DNA from: Bacteroidales bacterium
GTDB lineage: Bacteria; Bacteroidota; Bacteroidia; Bacteroidales; P3
Direction: 5' to 3'
Assembly: GCA_024685285.1 (NCBI GenBank)
Contig: JAIKVZ010000025.1
Span: forward strand, 1 to 64,000
Length of the DNA stretch: 64,000 nt
The notes under the pieces are model-generated. The model was not told the origin of the DNA and made no database searches. It worked only from the letters and a program-made list of their open reading frames with translations. The first letter of the stretch is position 1; every line of letters starts with the position of its first letter. Shown piece after piece: positions 1 through 8,042 of this stretch. A program made the position numbers and the translations under genes.

Positions 1-89
1 TCCGTATTGGTAACATTATCATAATCCAACCACCTTAAATACAGGCAAACAAACCGTGTGGTGCGAATGTGGAAAAAATATTTCAAAAT

Positions 90-341
90 TTAATCTTTTA
101 CATTATCAGGTTTTGAACTATTTTTCCTTTTCGATGAAACCATCAAACCACCTATACGAATTGTACATTTCTCATTGGAATAATACCCATGAGTACTAAT
201 TCTCATATCTCTCAATTTACGATAATTCACGCCCAACTGTTCTGGATTCCAATACTCAAAAAGGGCTGTTATACTTCCATAGTAGTAATGCCGACCATCC
301 AATTCAAGATGTACAACTTTGATTGTCTTGTCTTTACCCAT
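90..341 (-). CDS. Small protein of unknown function (83 aa)
   Basis: An 83-residue basic protein read leftwards, divergent from the DUF2693-type gene. It starts with ATG at 341. A TATCTTTG -7 box lies 25 bases upstream (366-373). No known domain is recognised. The sequence is rich in Tyr, Arg and Lys (for example GRHYYYGSI and NYRKLRDMRI), which would suit a small nucleic-acid-binding or regulatory protein, but that is only a guess. The divergent layout with near-identical 16-bp sequences beside both promoters would suit an autoregulator. The function is unknown. Confidence 0.5.
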   Translation of the reverse strand: MGKDKTIKVVHLELDGRHYYYGSITALFEYWNPEQLGVNYRKLRDMRISTHGYYSNEKCTIRIGGLMVSSKRKNSSKPDNVKD

Positions 342-365
342 ATCTTAATTCATTTTTATCATCTG

Positions 366-373
366 CAAAGATA
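366..373 (-). promoter_or_regulatory. -7 box (TATCTTTG) for the leftward 83-aa gene
   Basis: The minus strand reads TATCTTTG, a full match to the Bacteroidota -7 consensus TAnnTTTG, 25 bases before the ATG at 341. No TTTG is found at the expected -33 distance, so only half of the promoter is supported. Confidence 0.45.
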
Positions 374-380
374 CGGATTT

Positions 381-460
381 CGTACAAATATCGTATAATA
401 GTCGTATTTTTTAGCTTTATTTAGCTTTTTATTTTTGGTCCATCCGTACATTTATCGTAT
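381..460. promoter_or_regulatory. Two near-identical 16-bp sequences between divergent promoters; candidate operators
   Basis: CGTACAAATATCGTAT at 381-396 and CGTACATTTATCGTAT at 445-460 match at 14 of 16 positions. The first lies just upstream of the leftward -7 box. The second sits between the -33 and -7 boxes of the rightward promoter and overlaps the first three bases of its -7 box. That placement would let one DNA-binding protein control both directions. No regulator is identified, so the operator role is inferred from position and repetition only. Confidence 0.4.
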
Positions 461-465
461 CTTTG
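434..465 (+). promoter_or_regulatory. Bacteroidota-type promoter for the rightward element genes
   Basis: TTTG at 434-437, a 20-base spacer, then TATCTTTG at 458-465: a full match to the -33/-7 pattern of the primary Bacteroidota sigma factor. Transcription should start near 470, giving a leader of about 55 bases before the gene at 528. Confidence 0.75.
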
Positions 466-527
466 TACTGTAATCAAAAGGGATGAAAATAAAATAAAAC
501 AAATTATAAACAATAAATCAGTCAGTT

Positions 528-893
528 ATGAAAAACAACGTAATCACCACCACCTGCAAAATGATGAGCAATGTCGCAATCGTTAATGAAATGACCGCAG
601 TAAGAGCCAATGTTATTGCCAACCGCACCAATTCTCTCACTATTGGCATAGCCAAATCTGCTATGATAAATGAACTCAAAAGTAAGATGAAGAATGGTGT
701 GGCTCACTTCTTCTACTGCAAGAAGGATGGTTCTTTGAGAGAGGCTTTCGGTACTATCAATGCCGCTCTTGCAGAGGCTACGACAACAGGAACTGGCATC
801 AGCCGTGAAAACTATGCCACTTGTGCATATTATGATTGTCAAGTTGGTGGCTGGCGTAGCTTCAGATGGGAGACTCTTGTTCAGGTGCTTTAA
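528..893 (+). CDS. DUF2693-type small protein
   Basis: A 121-residue protein with an alanine-rich N-terminal half and a C-terminal segment ending WRSFRWETLVQVL. This resembles DUF2693 (SH3-like barrel) proteins that are frequent on Bacteroidales plasmids, phages and integrative elements; their function is unknown. It is the first gene behind the strong promoter at 434-465. Its stop codon lies in the loop of a perfect 9-bp hairpin. The family call is from memory of the conserved C-terminal WRxFxWxTL pattern; the reading frame itself is well supported. Confidence 0.65.
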   Translation: MKNNVITTTCKMMSNVAIVNEMTAVRANVIANRTNSLTIGIAKSAMINELKSKMKNGVAHFFYCKKDGSLREAFGTINAALAEATTTGTGISRENYATCAYYDCQVGGWRSFRWETLVQVL

Positions 894-903
894 TGCACCT
901 GAA
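880..903 (+). other. Perfect hairpin holding the stop codon of the DUF2693-type gene
   Basis: TTCAGGTGC (880-888) pairs with GCACCTGAA (895-903) across a six-base loop that contains the TAA stop (891-893). No T tract follows, so it is not a classic intrinsic terminator. It could slow ribosome release, protect the upstream mRNA end, or tune translation of the gene starting at 919. Confidence 0.45.
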
Positions 904-918
904 TTGTGGTGAAATAAG

Positions 919-1146
919 ATGACAAACAATATAGTAGATACAACGATGAGAAAACGCAAACTTGGAGAATTTTTCTTTGGTCGTCATTATTTTTCTTGGG
1001 GTATATGGCAGGTTGATTCCGTATCAGAGAATGGATGCAGCGGTAGGTTTGTGAAAGACGTAAGAACCTATGAGGATGCAGTAAAAGAAACGTGGAGTCT
1101 CAATGGTTGGGGTACTCCTAAATATATCAAGCCTTGCGTTTACTAA
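919..1146 (+). CDS. Small protein of unknown function (75 aa)
   Basis: A 75-residue protein rich in aromatic residues (FFFGRHYFSWGIWQV), 25 bases after the DUF2693-type gene and probably in the same transcript. The C-terminal half (YEDAVKETWSLNGWG) looks like a small amphipathic helix. No family is recognised. The leader AAATAAGATGACA is nearly the same as that of the next gene, which supports both starts. AT-rich codon use agrees with its element neighbours. Confidence 0.5.
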   Translation: MTNNIVDTTMRKRKLGEFFFGRHYFSWGIWQVDSVSENGCSGRFVKDVRTYEDAVKETWSLNGWGTPKYIKPCVY

Positions 1147-1158
1147 AAATCAAATAAG

Positions 1159-1491
1159 ATGACACGTTACATTGTATCAATTCTGAAACAACAGCCCTCA
1201 ATAGTGATGAGTTGGGGTTATAGGTATGCGACAGCCATAGAAAACGGTTTGCGTTTCTTTGTGGATGGGTTTTTATTCCGTGGATGGGTTGCGATTGTCT
1301 ACGATGAGGGTACTGATACTTTCACCGTCCGTTTCAATGACAAAAAAGGAACTTTGAAAGAGGAATTACACGATGTGTATTTTGACACCCTCGTAGATGT
1401 GATTGACAGGAAGGTCGAGCGTGGATATATTAGCGATGGTGAATACAAAGACAAGGTTGATATCTGGTTGGCAAACACCGTCAAAATTTAA
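1159..1491 (+). CDS. Small protein of unknown function (110 aa)
   Basis: A 110-residue protein in series with the two preceding small genes, starting 12 bases after the previous stop. The middle (FRGWVAIVYDEGTDTFTVRF) is predicted beta-rich; the C-terminal half is charged and helical (VDVIDRKVERGYISDGEYKDKVDIWL). No domain is recognised and no function is proposed. A gap of 93 bases separates it from the small recombinase. Confidence 0.5.
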   Translation: MTRYIVSILKQQPSIVMSWGYRYATAIENGLRFFVDGFLFRGWVAIVYDEGTDTFTVRFNDKKGTLKEELHDVYFDTLVDVIDRKVERGYISDGEYKDKVDIWLANTVKI

Positions 1492-1584
1492 CGCACCGTC
1501 AAAATATTCAAAAAAGTCTACAGATTTTGAAAAAGTAGAAATTTTAGACAAGTCAAAAAACAATCAACTATTTCTTTGAAATTT

Positions 1585-2223
1585 ATGAACGCAATCATTT
1601 ATGCCCGTACAAGCTCAAGTGGTTCTCTGGAATATCGTCAATCCACCGAGAGGCAGGTGGTAGACCTCACAACCTATGCGAACCGCAACAATCTAACCGT
1701 TTCAAAGGTGTTTGAGGAACACATATCAGGCGCAAAGAAAAATATTGAACGTCCTATTTTGCTGGATTGCATTGAGTATGCCAAAGAAAAACAGATAGGA
1801 TTTATTCTTGTATCTGAACTTTCCCGTCTGGGCAGAAACACCTTTGAGGTGCTATCAACCGTGAAGGATCTGGTAGAACACCATATCAATGTTTTCTTCC
1901 AAAAGGAGCAGATAACGCTACTTGATGAGAATGGAAAGCCAAGCATATTCACCCCTATTCTCATTGCCACTCTGGGATGCTGTGCAGAGATGGAGCGTGA
2001 GAACATTCAGTATCGTCTCAATTCTGGTAGGAGAATTTACATTGAACGTGGTGGGAAAGTAGGTCGTAAGAAAGGACAGGTTAAGACAAAGGAACAGAAA
2101 GAGGAGGAATACAAGGAAGTATTGACTTATCTCAAAAAGGGTTATACCCTGAAGGATACTTCAAAACTGACAGGCAAAAGCGAAAGTACGGTACTACGAC
2201 TGAAAAAGGAGTTCCAACTATAG
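1585..2223 (+). CDS. Small serine recombinase (resolvase/invertase family)
   Basis: A 212-residue site-specific recombinase. The N-terminal resolvase domain (about 1-140) begins IIYARTSSSG with the nucleophilic serine region, and shows the family helix ELSRLGRN and the ATLGCCAEMERENIQYRL segment before the long E helix. The C-terminal part (TLKDTSKLTGKSESTVLRLKKEF) is a Hin-like helix-turn-helix. A TTG start is possible at 1576, but ATG at 1585 puts the conserved strand at the very N-terminus. Such enzymes resolve multimers or invert short segments. No recombination site was identified. It lies 55 bases upstream of the R-M-like cassette. Confidence 0.9.
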   Translation: MNAIIYARTSSSGSLEYRQSTERQVVDLTTYANRNNLTVSKVFEEHISGAKKNIERPILLDCIEYAKEKQIGFILVSELSRLGRNTFEVLSTVKDLVEHHINVFFQKEQITLLDENGKPSIFTPILIATLGCCAEMERENIQYRLNSGRRIYIERGGKVGRKKGQVKTKEQKEEEYKEVLTYLKKGYTLKDTSKLTGKSESTVLRLKKEFQL

Positions 2224-2259
2224 GAATGACACAATAAAAACCGCAATCTCGCGTTATCT

Positions 2260-2277
2260 AAATATTAAATAATATTT
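2260..2277. promoter_or_regulatory. AT-only palindrome directly before the methyltransferase gene
   Basis: AAATATT and AATATTT (2260-2266 and 2271-2277) form a 7-bp inverted repeat around a four-base loop, ending one base before the ATG at 2279. Its position would let a repressor, or an RNA hairpin, limit expression of the R-M-like cassette. It may also be simple AT-rich sequence. Confidence 0.25.
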
Positions 2278-2278
2278 A

Positions 2279-3259
2279 ATGACCGAGACTGTAGACATAA
2301 ATGAAGATTTAATACTCAATTACGATGCGGAGGTACTTGATACACTACTACGAGACCATACAACACAGCGTAATATTTTTTGGGCCACATCCGATTATGA
2401 AGGACTTGGTAAAGGTTTTGAATACAGCTCTCCAATACTCCCCGAACTAATTACTGGTAAATACATCAAGGTTATTAGACCACGTACCCTAAAGGCTCGT
2501 GAACTTCAATCAGCAAGGGCAAGGGAAATGGCAGAGGTATTCACCCCCTCGTGGGTGTGCAATGCTCAAAACAACCTGATAGATGAGGCTTGGTTTGGCC
2601 GTAAAGATGTCTTTAATAGAGAGACAAAACTATATGACGGTACACCATCATGGGAAACCAATCCTGACCCGATAGTTTTTCCTGAAGGTAAAACTTGGAA
2701 AGATTATGTCCGTGATACACGTTTGGAGATGACCTGTGGGGAAGCACCCTATCTGGTTAGCCTCTATGACACCACCACGGGCGAACATATCCCCATTGAA
2801 AGACGTATCGGTTTACTTGACCGAAAACTACGTGTGGTGAGTGAGAACACCGAAAAAACAGGAGATTGGCTGGAATGGGCGCAAGAGGCATATAAAAGCC
2901 TATATGCTTTCGAGTGGCAAGGCGACAGTCTTTTGCTTGCTCGTGAAGCAATGATTTACTCTTTCAAAGACTACTATCAACACAAATTTGGCACAGAGCC
3001 ATTAAAGAAATCCGTCAAATACATTGCCTATATCATTTCGTGGAATGTCTTTCAGATGGATGGTTTGAGGTGTGTAATCCCCAACAGTTGCGAACCCGAA
3101 ACAGAGGATTTGTTTGGCAATAAGGTGAAGCAACCCTGTAAAGGGTGCAAAGATGGAACTGTTCACGGACATAATGGCATACCCGTACTTGTCCGAGATT
3201 GGCGTGTCAAAGACAATGAAAAACAGAAAATTACGTTTGGCTCACTCATTAAAAATTGA
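2279..3259 (+). CDS. N-terminal half of a split adenine methyltransferase (motifs X and I)
   Basis: A 326-residue protein that looks like the first half of an Eco57I/type I-like N6-adenine methyltransferase. EVFTP (86-90) fits motif X. EMTCGEAPYLVSLYD (150-164) fits the SAM-binding motif I, normally DPxCGSGxFL. YIISWNVFQMDGLRC (251-265) fits the strand after the next helix, as in family stretches like NIYGVD. There is no NPPY/DPPY catalytic motif; it occurs in the next gene, four bases downstream. A Cys-rich patch (CKGCKDG, about 287-293) near the end could bind metal. I infer that the two proteins form one enzyme. Databases tend to call homologues restriction endonuclease subunit M. Confidence 0.75.
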   Translation: MTETVDINEDLILNYDAEVLDTLLRDHTTQRNIFWATSDYEGLGKGFEYSSPILPELITGKYIKVIRPRTLKARELQSARAREMAEVFTPSWVCNAQNNLIDEAWFGRKDVFNRETKLYDGTPSWETNPDPIVFPEGKTWKDYVRDTRLEMTCGEAPYLVSLYDTTTGEHIPIERRIGLLDRKLRVVSENTEKTGDWLEWAQEAYKSLYAFEWQGDSLLLAREAMIYSFKDYYQHKFGTEPLKKSVKYIAYIISWNVFQMDGLRCVIPNSCEPETEDLFGNKVKQPCKGCKDGTVHGHNGIPVLVRDWRVKDNEKQKITFGSLIKN

Positions 3260-3263
3260 GACT

Positions 3264-6200
3264 ATGAAATACAAAAAATCAAGTAGTCTTTTACAGATAT
3301 ACGTAATCACCATCAATGACGAAGCCCACAGAGGAATTGTCAAGGTTGGAATGACCTCTTATGATGGGGATGAAGATATCACAGAGTTAAAACCGAACTG
3401 CAAGGAGTTAAACCAATCCGCAAAAAACAGGATAAGGCAGTACACACAGACAGCAGCCGTTGATTTTACGCTTCATCATACAGAACTTGCAATTTCATTG
3501 CATAATGGTGTAACGATTTTTGATGATGATACAGTTCGTGATGTGCTTTATCGTTCTGGTATCAAGCGACACATCTTCAATATCGAATTTGAGGGTGATG
3601 AGTGGTGTGAGTGCGATGTAGAAACCGCCATCAATGCTATCAAAGCCGTCAAGGAAGGTAGGAATTGCCTATTTGCAGAGGAGGTTGTAAAAATACAGCC
3701 AACGATAAAATTTCGACCTGAACAGGATGCAGCCATCAAGCAAACTGTTAAGAAATTTCGCACAGGAAAAAAGATGCTATGGTACGCAAAGATGCGTTTC
3801 GGCAAGACCCTATGCGCTCTACAAGTGGCAAAAACCTGTCAGTACAAAAGAACCATCATCATAACACACCGACCTGTTGTTGATGAGGGATGGTTTGATG
3901 ATTTCAAGAAAATATTTCGTAAGCACGATAAATTTGCGTACGGCTCACGTAACAAGGGTGAGCATTTCGAGACACTTGAACAAAACGCAAGGAAATTATC
4001 TGATTACCGCTATATCTACTTTGCTTCACTTCAAGACCTGCGAGGTAGCGAAAAGGTAGGGGGAAAATTTGATAAAAACGAGGCTATCTTTGCAGCTGAA
4101 TGGGATTTGCTAATAGTTGATGAGTGCCACGAAGGTACACAAACACAGCTTGGCCAAAATGTCATTGAACTATTAACAAAAGAAAACACTCATGTCCTTG
4201 ATTTATCTGGTACACCCTTCAACCGATTGGATGAATATAACAATGATGAAATCTATACATGGGATTATGTGATGGAACAGAAAGCCAAAGCGGAGTGGGA
4301 TATCAATCACTTTGGCGACCATAATCCGTATGCAGACCTCCCTCGGATGAACATATACACTTTCGACCTTGGTAAGTTGATTGCAAACTACACCGATATC
4401 GAGGACTCTGCATTTAACTTCAAAGAGTTTTTCCGTACTTGGACGGGTGAACTAAAACGAGACCACCGACCAATGCCATCAACGGCTGCTATTGGTGATT
4501 TCATCCACGAAGAGGATGTCCGCCGTTTCCTTGATTTGATGGTTAAATATGACCCTCAAAGCAACTATCCATTCTCTACTGCCGAGTACCGCAACAACTT
4601 TAGGCACTCCCTTTGGATGGTGCCTGGTGTGAAAGAGGCACGTGCATTGTCGGCAATGCTGAAATCACACCCTGTGTTTGGGAAGTTTACAGAAATTGTC
4701 AATGTGGCAGGTGAGGGTGATGAGGATGTAGAAAACGAAGAAGCCCTGACAATGGTGAAGAACGCGATGGGTGATGACCCTGAACAGACCTATACCATTA
4801 CTTTGAGTTGCGGTAGATTGACAACAGGTGTAACCGTTAGACCGTGGACTGCCGTGATGATGCTTGCAGGTTCATCCCAAACTGATGCAAAAGCATATAT
4901 GCAAACCATCTTCCGTGTACAATCACCATGCCACTACAAAAGTGGACGTGTCAAACAGGAGTGTTTTGTTTTTGATTTTGCACCTGACCGCACCTTAAAA
5001 GTAATTGCCAATACTGCAAAAATATCAGCCAAAGCAGGTAAAAGCACAAGTGATGATGACCGGGCCACTATGGGTGAGTTCCTTAACTTCTGCCCCATCA
5101 TTGGCTATAACGGTACATCAATGAAGCCCTACAATGTGGATGGAATGTTGGAGCAGCTGAAAAAGATTTACATTGACCATGTTGTAAAGAACGGCTTTGA
5201 GGATTCGTATCTCTATAACAATGACCTGTTGCTTCAACTTACCGATGGCGACCTTGCCAAATTCAGTGAGTTACATAAGATTATTGGCAGTACCAAAGCT
5301 AACCACACATCTAACGGAGTTGATATAAATAACCAAGGGCTAACCAATGAGCAGTATGATGAGGCTGAAAAACTGAAAAAGAAGAAAAAGAAAGACCTGA
5401 CCGAGGAAGAGAAAGCCAAGCTTGAAGAATACAAGGAAAAGAAGAAAAACAGGGATAGTGCAATAAGTATCCTTCGTGGTATCAGTATTCGTTTCCCATT
5501 ATTGATATACGGTGCAGAGTTACCCGATGACTCACAGGATGTATCCATTGAAAATTTTGCAGAACTGATTGATGATTCCTCGTGGCAGGAGTTTATGCCA
5601 CGTGGTGTAACAAAAGAACGGTTTGCGGATTTTGTACAATTCTACGACCCCGATGTGTTCCGTGCAGCAGGTAGGAAGATACGCACAATGGCACTGGCAG
5701 CGGATAGCCTTACACCTCTGGAGCGCACCAAACAGATTGCTCGTATTTTCTCATTCTTCCGTAATCCTGACAAAGAGACTGTACTAACACCGTGGCGTGT
5801 GGTCAATATGCACATGAGCGACTGTTTGGGTGGATATGATTTCTACGATGAGTCACACACTGAAACACTTTCAGAGCCTCGGTTTGTAGACCGTGGCGAA
5901 GTAACAACCAATGTGTTTGCAAGCCCCGAAACTCACATCTTGGAAATCAACTCCAAAACAGGACTCTACCCTCTATACGTTACCTACAGCGTGTTTGAGG
6001 AAGCCTGTAAGTGTTACCGCGAGAAACACAATCTTACAACAGACATTCCCGAAGACGTACAACTTCGGATCTGGGACGAAGTTGTTGCAAAGAATGTCTT
6101 TGTGGTTTGCAAGACTCCTATGGCAAAGAGCATCACCAAACGCACCCTGATGGGTTTTCGCAAGGGAAAAGTAAATGCTCACTACTTTGAAGATTTAATC

Positions 6201-7250
6201 AATAAGATACAGAATCAGCCCAAACTATTCATTGACAAGATGAGTCAGGGGATGGGTTATTGGAAAGCAAATAAAGATAACAATATGAAATTTAATGCAA
6301 TAGTTGGTAATCCACCGTATATGATTATGGATGGGGGAAATAAAGCAAGTGCTACTCCAATTTATAATCTTTTTGTAGATATTGCCAAAAAGTGCGACCC
6401 AATGCACATCTCAATGATTATGCCTGCGAAATGGTATTCAGGTGGTAAGGGATTGGATTCATTCAGAACAGAAATGCTGAATGATAGTAGGGTCGAAAAA
6501 CTAATAGATTATACAAATTCTACCGACTGTTTCCCGACAGCTGATATTGCAGGTGGTGTTTGCTACTTTTTATGGAGTCGAGACTATGAAGGTCTGTGTA
6601 CTTTCATAAACACATTGAATGGAAAAGAATCGAGAATAGAGAAGAAATTAAATGAATTAGAAATTTTTGTAAGATATCCTGTTGCTAATGAAATTGTAAA
6701 CAAAGTTCGCTCTACAGAAAAGCACTTTATGAACGAACAGATTTCAGCGAGAAAACCCTTCGGATTAGCGACGGATGTAAAGCCAATAGAAGGAAAAGGT
6801 GATATTAAATTGCGATATAATGGGGGATATGGTGATTTCAAACGTAGTAGTGTAATCACAGGAACAGACAAAATAGACAAGTGGAAGGTGATGATATCAT
6901 ATTTGTCAGCGGAACACGCAGGTCAGCCTGATAAAAATGGGATGTTCAAAGTGTTATCTACAATGGAAATTCTACCACCACAATGGGTATGTACAGAGAC
7001 TTACTTATTAGCAGGTTGCTTTGAAAATAAAGAAAATGCCTTAAATCTATTAGGGTATTTGAAGACAAGATTTGTAAGATTCTTAATTGGTCAAGTTGCA
7101 ATTGGACAACATATTACAAGGATGAGCTTTATTTTTGTACCGCAACAAGACTTTTCAAAACCGTGGACGGATGAAATGCTATACAAGAAATACAATCTCT
7201 CCAAAGACGAGATAGCATATATTGAGAGCATGATTAAGCCGATGGAGTGA
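3264..7250 (+). CDS. GIY-YIG-like nuclease / SF2 helicase / NPPY methyltransferase fusion
   Basis: A 1328-residue multidomain protein; ATG at 3264 is preferred because an in-frame ATG at 3153 lies deep in the upstream gene. N-terminus (about 10-110): IYVITIN...GIVKVGMT and NRIRQYTQ, resembling the T5orf172 branch of GIY-YIG nucleases. Helicase core: Walker A-like MRFGKT near 178, DECH at 286-289, SGTPFN near 315, and a QTIFRVQSP motif VI-like segment near 546. A lysine-rich linker lies near 700-730. The C-terminal third has the adenine-methyltransferase motif IV NPPY at 1016-1019, followed by PAKWYSGGKGL, then probably target recognition. It lacks methyltransferase motifs X and I, which the upstream protein supplies. 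The order nuclease-helicase-methyltransferase recalls type ISP enzymes, but with a different nuclease and a split methyltransferase. Confidence 0.85.
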   Translation: MKYKKSSSLLQIYVITINDEAHRGIVKVGMTSYDGDEDITELKPNCKELNQSAKNRIRQYTQTAAVDFTLHHTELAISLHNGVTIFDDDTVRDVLYRSGIKRHIFNIEFEGDEWCECDVETAINAIKAVKEGRNCLFAEEVVKIQPTIKFRPEQDAAIKQTVKKFRTGKKMLWYAKMRFGKTLCALQVAKTCQYKRTIIITHRPVVDEGWFDDFKKIFRKHDKFAYGSRNKGEHFETLEQNARKLSDYRYIYFASLQDLRGSEKVGGKFDKNEAIFAAEWDLLIVDECHEGTQTQLGQNVIELLTKENTHVLDLSGTPFNRLDEYNNDEIYTWDYVMEQKAKAEWDINHFGDHNPYADLPRMNIYTFDLGKLIANYTDIEDSAFNFKEFFRTWTGELKRDHRPMPSTAAIGDFIHEEDVRRFLDLMVKYDPQSNYPFSTAEYRNNFRHSLWMVPGVKEARALSAMLKSHPVFGKFTEIVNVAGEGDEDVENEEALTMVKNAMGDDPEQTYTITLSCGRLTTGVTVRPWTAVMMLAGSSQTDAKAYMQTIFRVQSPCHYKSGRVKQECFVFDFAPDRTLKVIANTAKISAKAGKSTSDDDRATMGEFLNFCPIIGYNGTSMKPYNVDGMLEQLKKIYIDHVVKNGFEDSYLYNNDLLLQLTDGDLAKFSELHKIIGSTKANHTSNGVDINNQGLTNEQYDEAEKLKKKKKKDLTEEEKAKLEEYKEKKKNRDSAISILRGISIRFPLLIYGAELPDDSQDVSIENFAELIDDSSWQEFMPRGVTKERFADFVQFYDPDVFRAAGRKIRTMALAADSLTPLERTKQIARIFSFFRNPDKETVLTPWRVVNMHMSDCLGGYDFYDESHTETLSEPRFVDRGEVTTNVFASPETHILEINSKTGLYPLYVTYSVFEEACKCYREKHNLTTDIPEDVQLRIWDEVVAKNVFVVCKTPMAKSITKRTLMGFRKGKVNAHYFEDLINKIQNQPKLFIDKMSQGMGYWKANKDNNMKFNAIVGNPPYMIMDGGNKASATPIYNLFVDIAKKCDPMHISMIMPAKWYSGGKGLDSFRTEMLNDSRVEKLIDYTNSTDCFPTADIAGGVCYFLWSRDYEGLCTFINTLNGKESRIEKKLNELEIFVRYPVANEIVNKVRSTEKHFMNEQISARKPFGLATDVKPIEGKGDIKLRYNGGYGDFKRSSVITGTDKIDKWKVMISYLSAEHAGQPDKNGMFKVLSTMEILPPQWVCTETYLLAGCFENKENALNLLGYLKTRFVRFLIGQVAIGQHITRMSFIFVPQQDFSKPWTDEMLYKKYNLSKDEIAYIESMIKPME

Positions 7251-7254
7251 TAAT

Positions 7255-8037
7255 ATGGCTGGTAATGAGAACATCTTTTCGGCTTTGGATTTGATGATTC
7301 AAAAGAATGATGTAATCACCAAATCACTTGACTTCAAGTATCCTCAATGTATTCTGGAATTGACCGACTCCTATATCGCTCGTAGGTGCATCAATATCCA
7401 CAAGATGTTTGTTACAATTAGAGGCTTGCTTGAATACAGCAATGATGAGTGTTCAATCAACTCTTTGCTGCGTGTAGTTGCCGACCACACCGCAACTTTA
7501 ATACTCATATATGAATCACCCACAATAGAAGAGGTTTCTTTAAGGCAATACCTATCTTTTGCAGATGGTGTAAACGAGCGTATCAAGGCACTCGAAAGTT
7601 CGGAGATAGGAAAAAACAGTCCGATTCTTGAAGAATTATACAAGGAAAGGAAGAAAGATATTGAGTACGTAAGAGCCAATCCATTATACAAAGAGAATAC
7701 ACAGATTATTGACAAGTTCATTGAGAAATACCAGTGGAAGTACAGGGATTTCAATAGCACGAGCAAATATTCTTGGACTGACCTATATAGGGAAAAGCTC
7801 AATATGCCTAATGACTACATTCAATACTTGTCGCAGTATGTTCATGGACTTGCTTCAAGTACGAATATTCAAGATGAGGAGATATCAAGAGCAACAATGA
7901 TAACGCTGGCCACATTGATTTGTATGAAGTTTTCATACTTCCTATGGAGAGCAACTAATTCAATTCCATCGGACGCTGAAACAGACTTTCTACAGTCTCT
8001 TATAAAAATGTTCGATACCACTCCCAAACAGAACTAA
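7255..8037 (+). CDS. DUF5677/HEPN-like helical protein of the cassette
   Basis: A 260-residue, largely alpha-helical protein starting four bases after the helicase gene. Its helices, the segment RCINIHKMFVTIRGLLEY, and the late YIQYLSQYVHGLAS followed by a hydrophobic helix resemble DUF5677/AbiV-like proteins, which belong to the HEPN-like world seen in defence cassettes. A strict RxxxxH HEPN motif is not obvious, so RNase activity should not be assumed. Position and spacing suggest translation with the helicase-methyltransferase and a partner or back-up role. The family call is tentative. Confidence 0.5.
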   Translation: MAGNENIFSALDLMIQKNDVITKSLDFKYPQCILELTDSYIARRCINIHKMFVTIRGLLEYSNDECSINSLLRVVADHTATLILIYESPTIEEVSLRQYLSFADGVNERIKALESSEIGKNSPILEELYKERKKDIEYVRANPLYKENTQIIDKFIEKYQWKYRDFNSTSKYSWTDLYREKLNMPNDYIQYLSQYVHGLASSTNIQDEEISRATMITLATLICMKFSYFLWRATNSIPSDAETDFLQSLIKMFDTTPKQN

Positions 8038-8042
8038 AAGTT

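Noticed and set aside
3153-3263. Earlier ATG start for the large helicase-methyltransferase
   Set aside because: It would overlap the upstream methyltransferase gene by more than 100 bases; the ATG at 3264 follows the upstream stop directly and begins at the domain.
5374-5455. Lysine-rich segment in the large enzyme as a sign of frameshift
   Set aside because: The frame continues with clear domain sequence on both sides; this is a charged linker.
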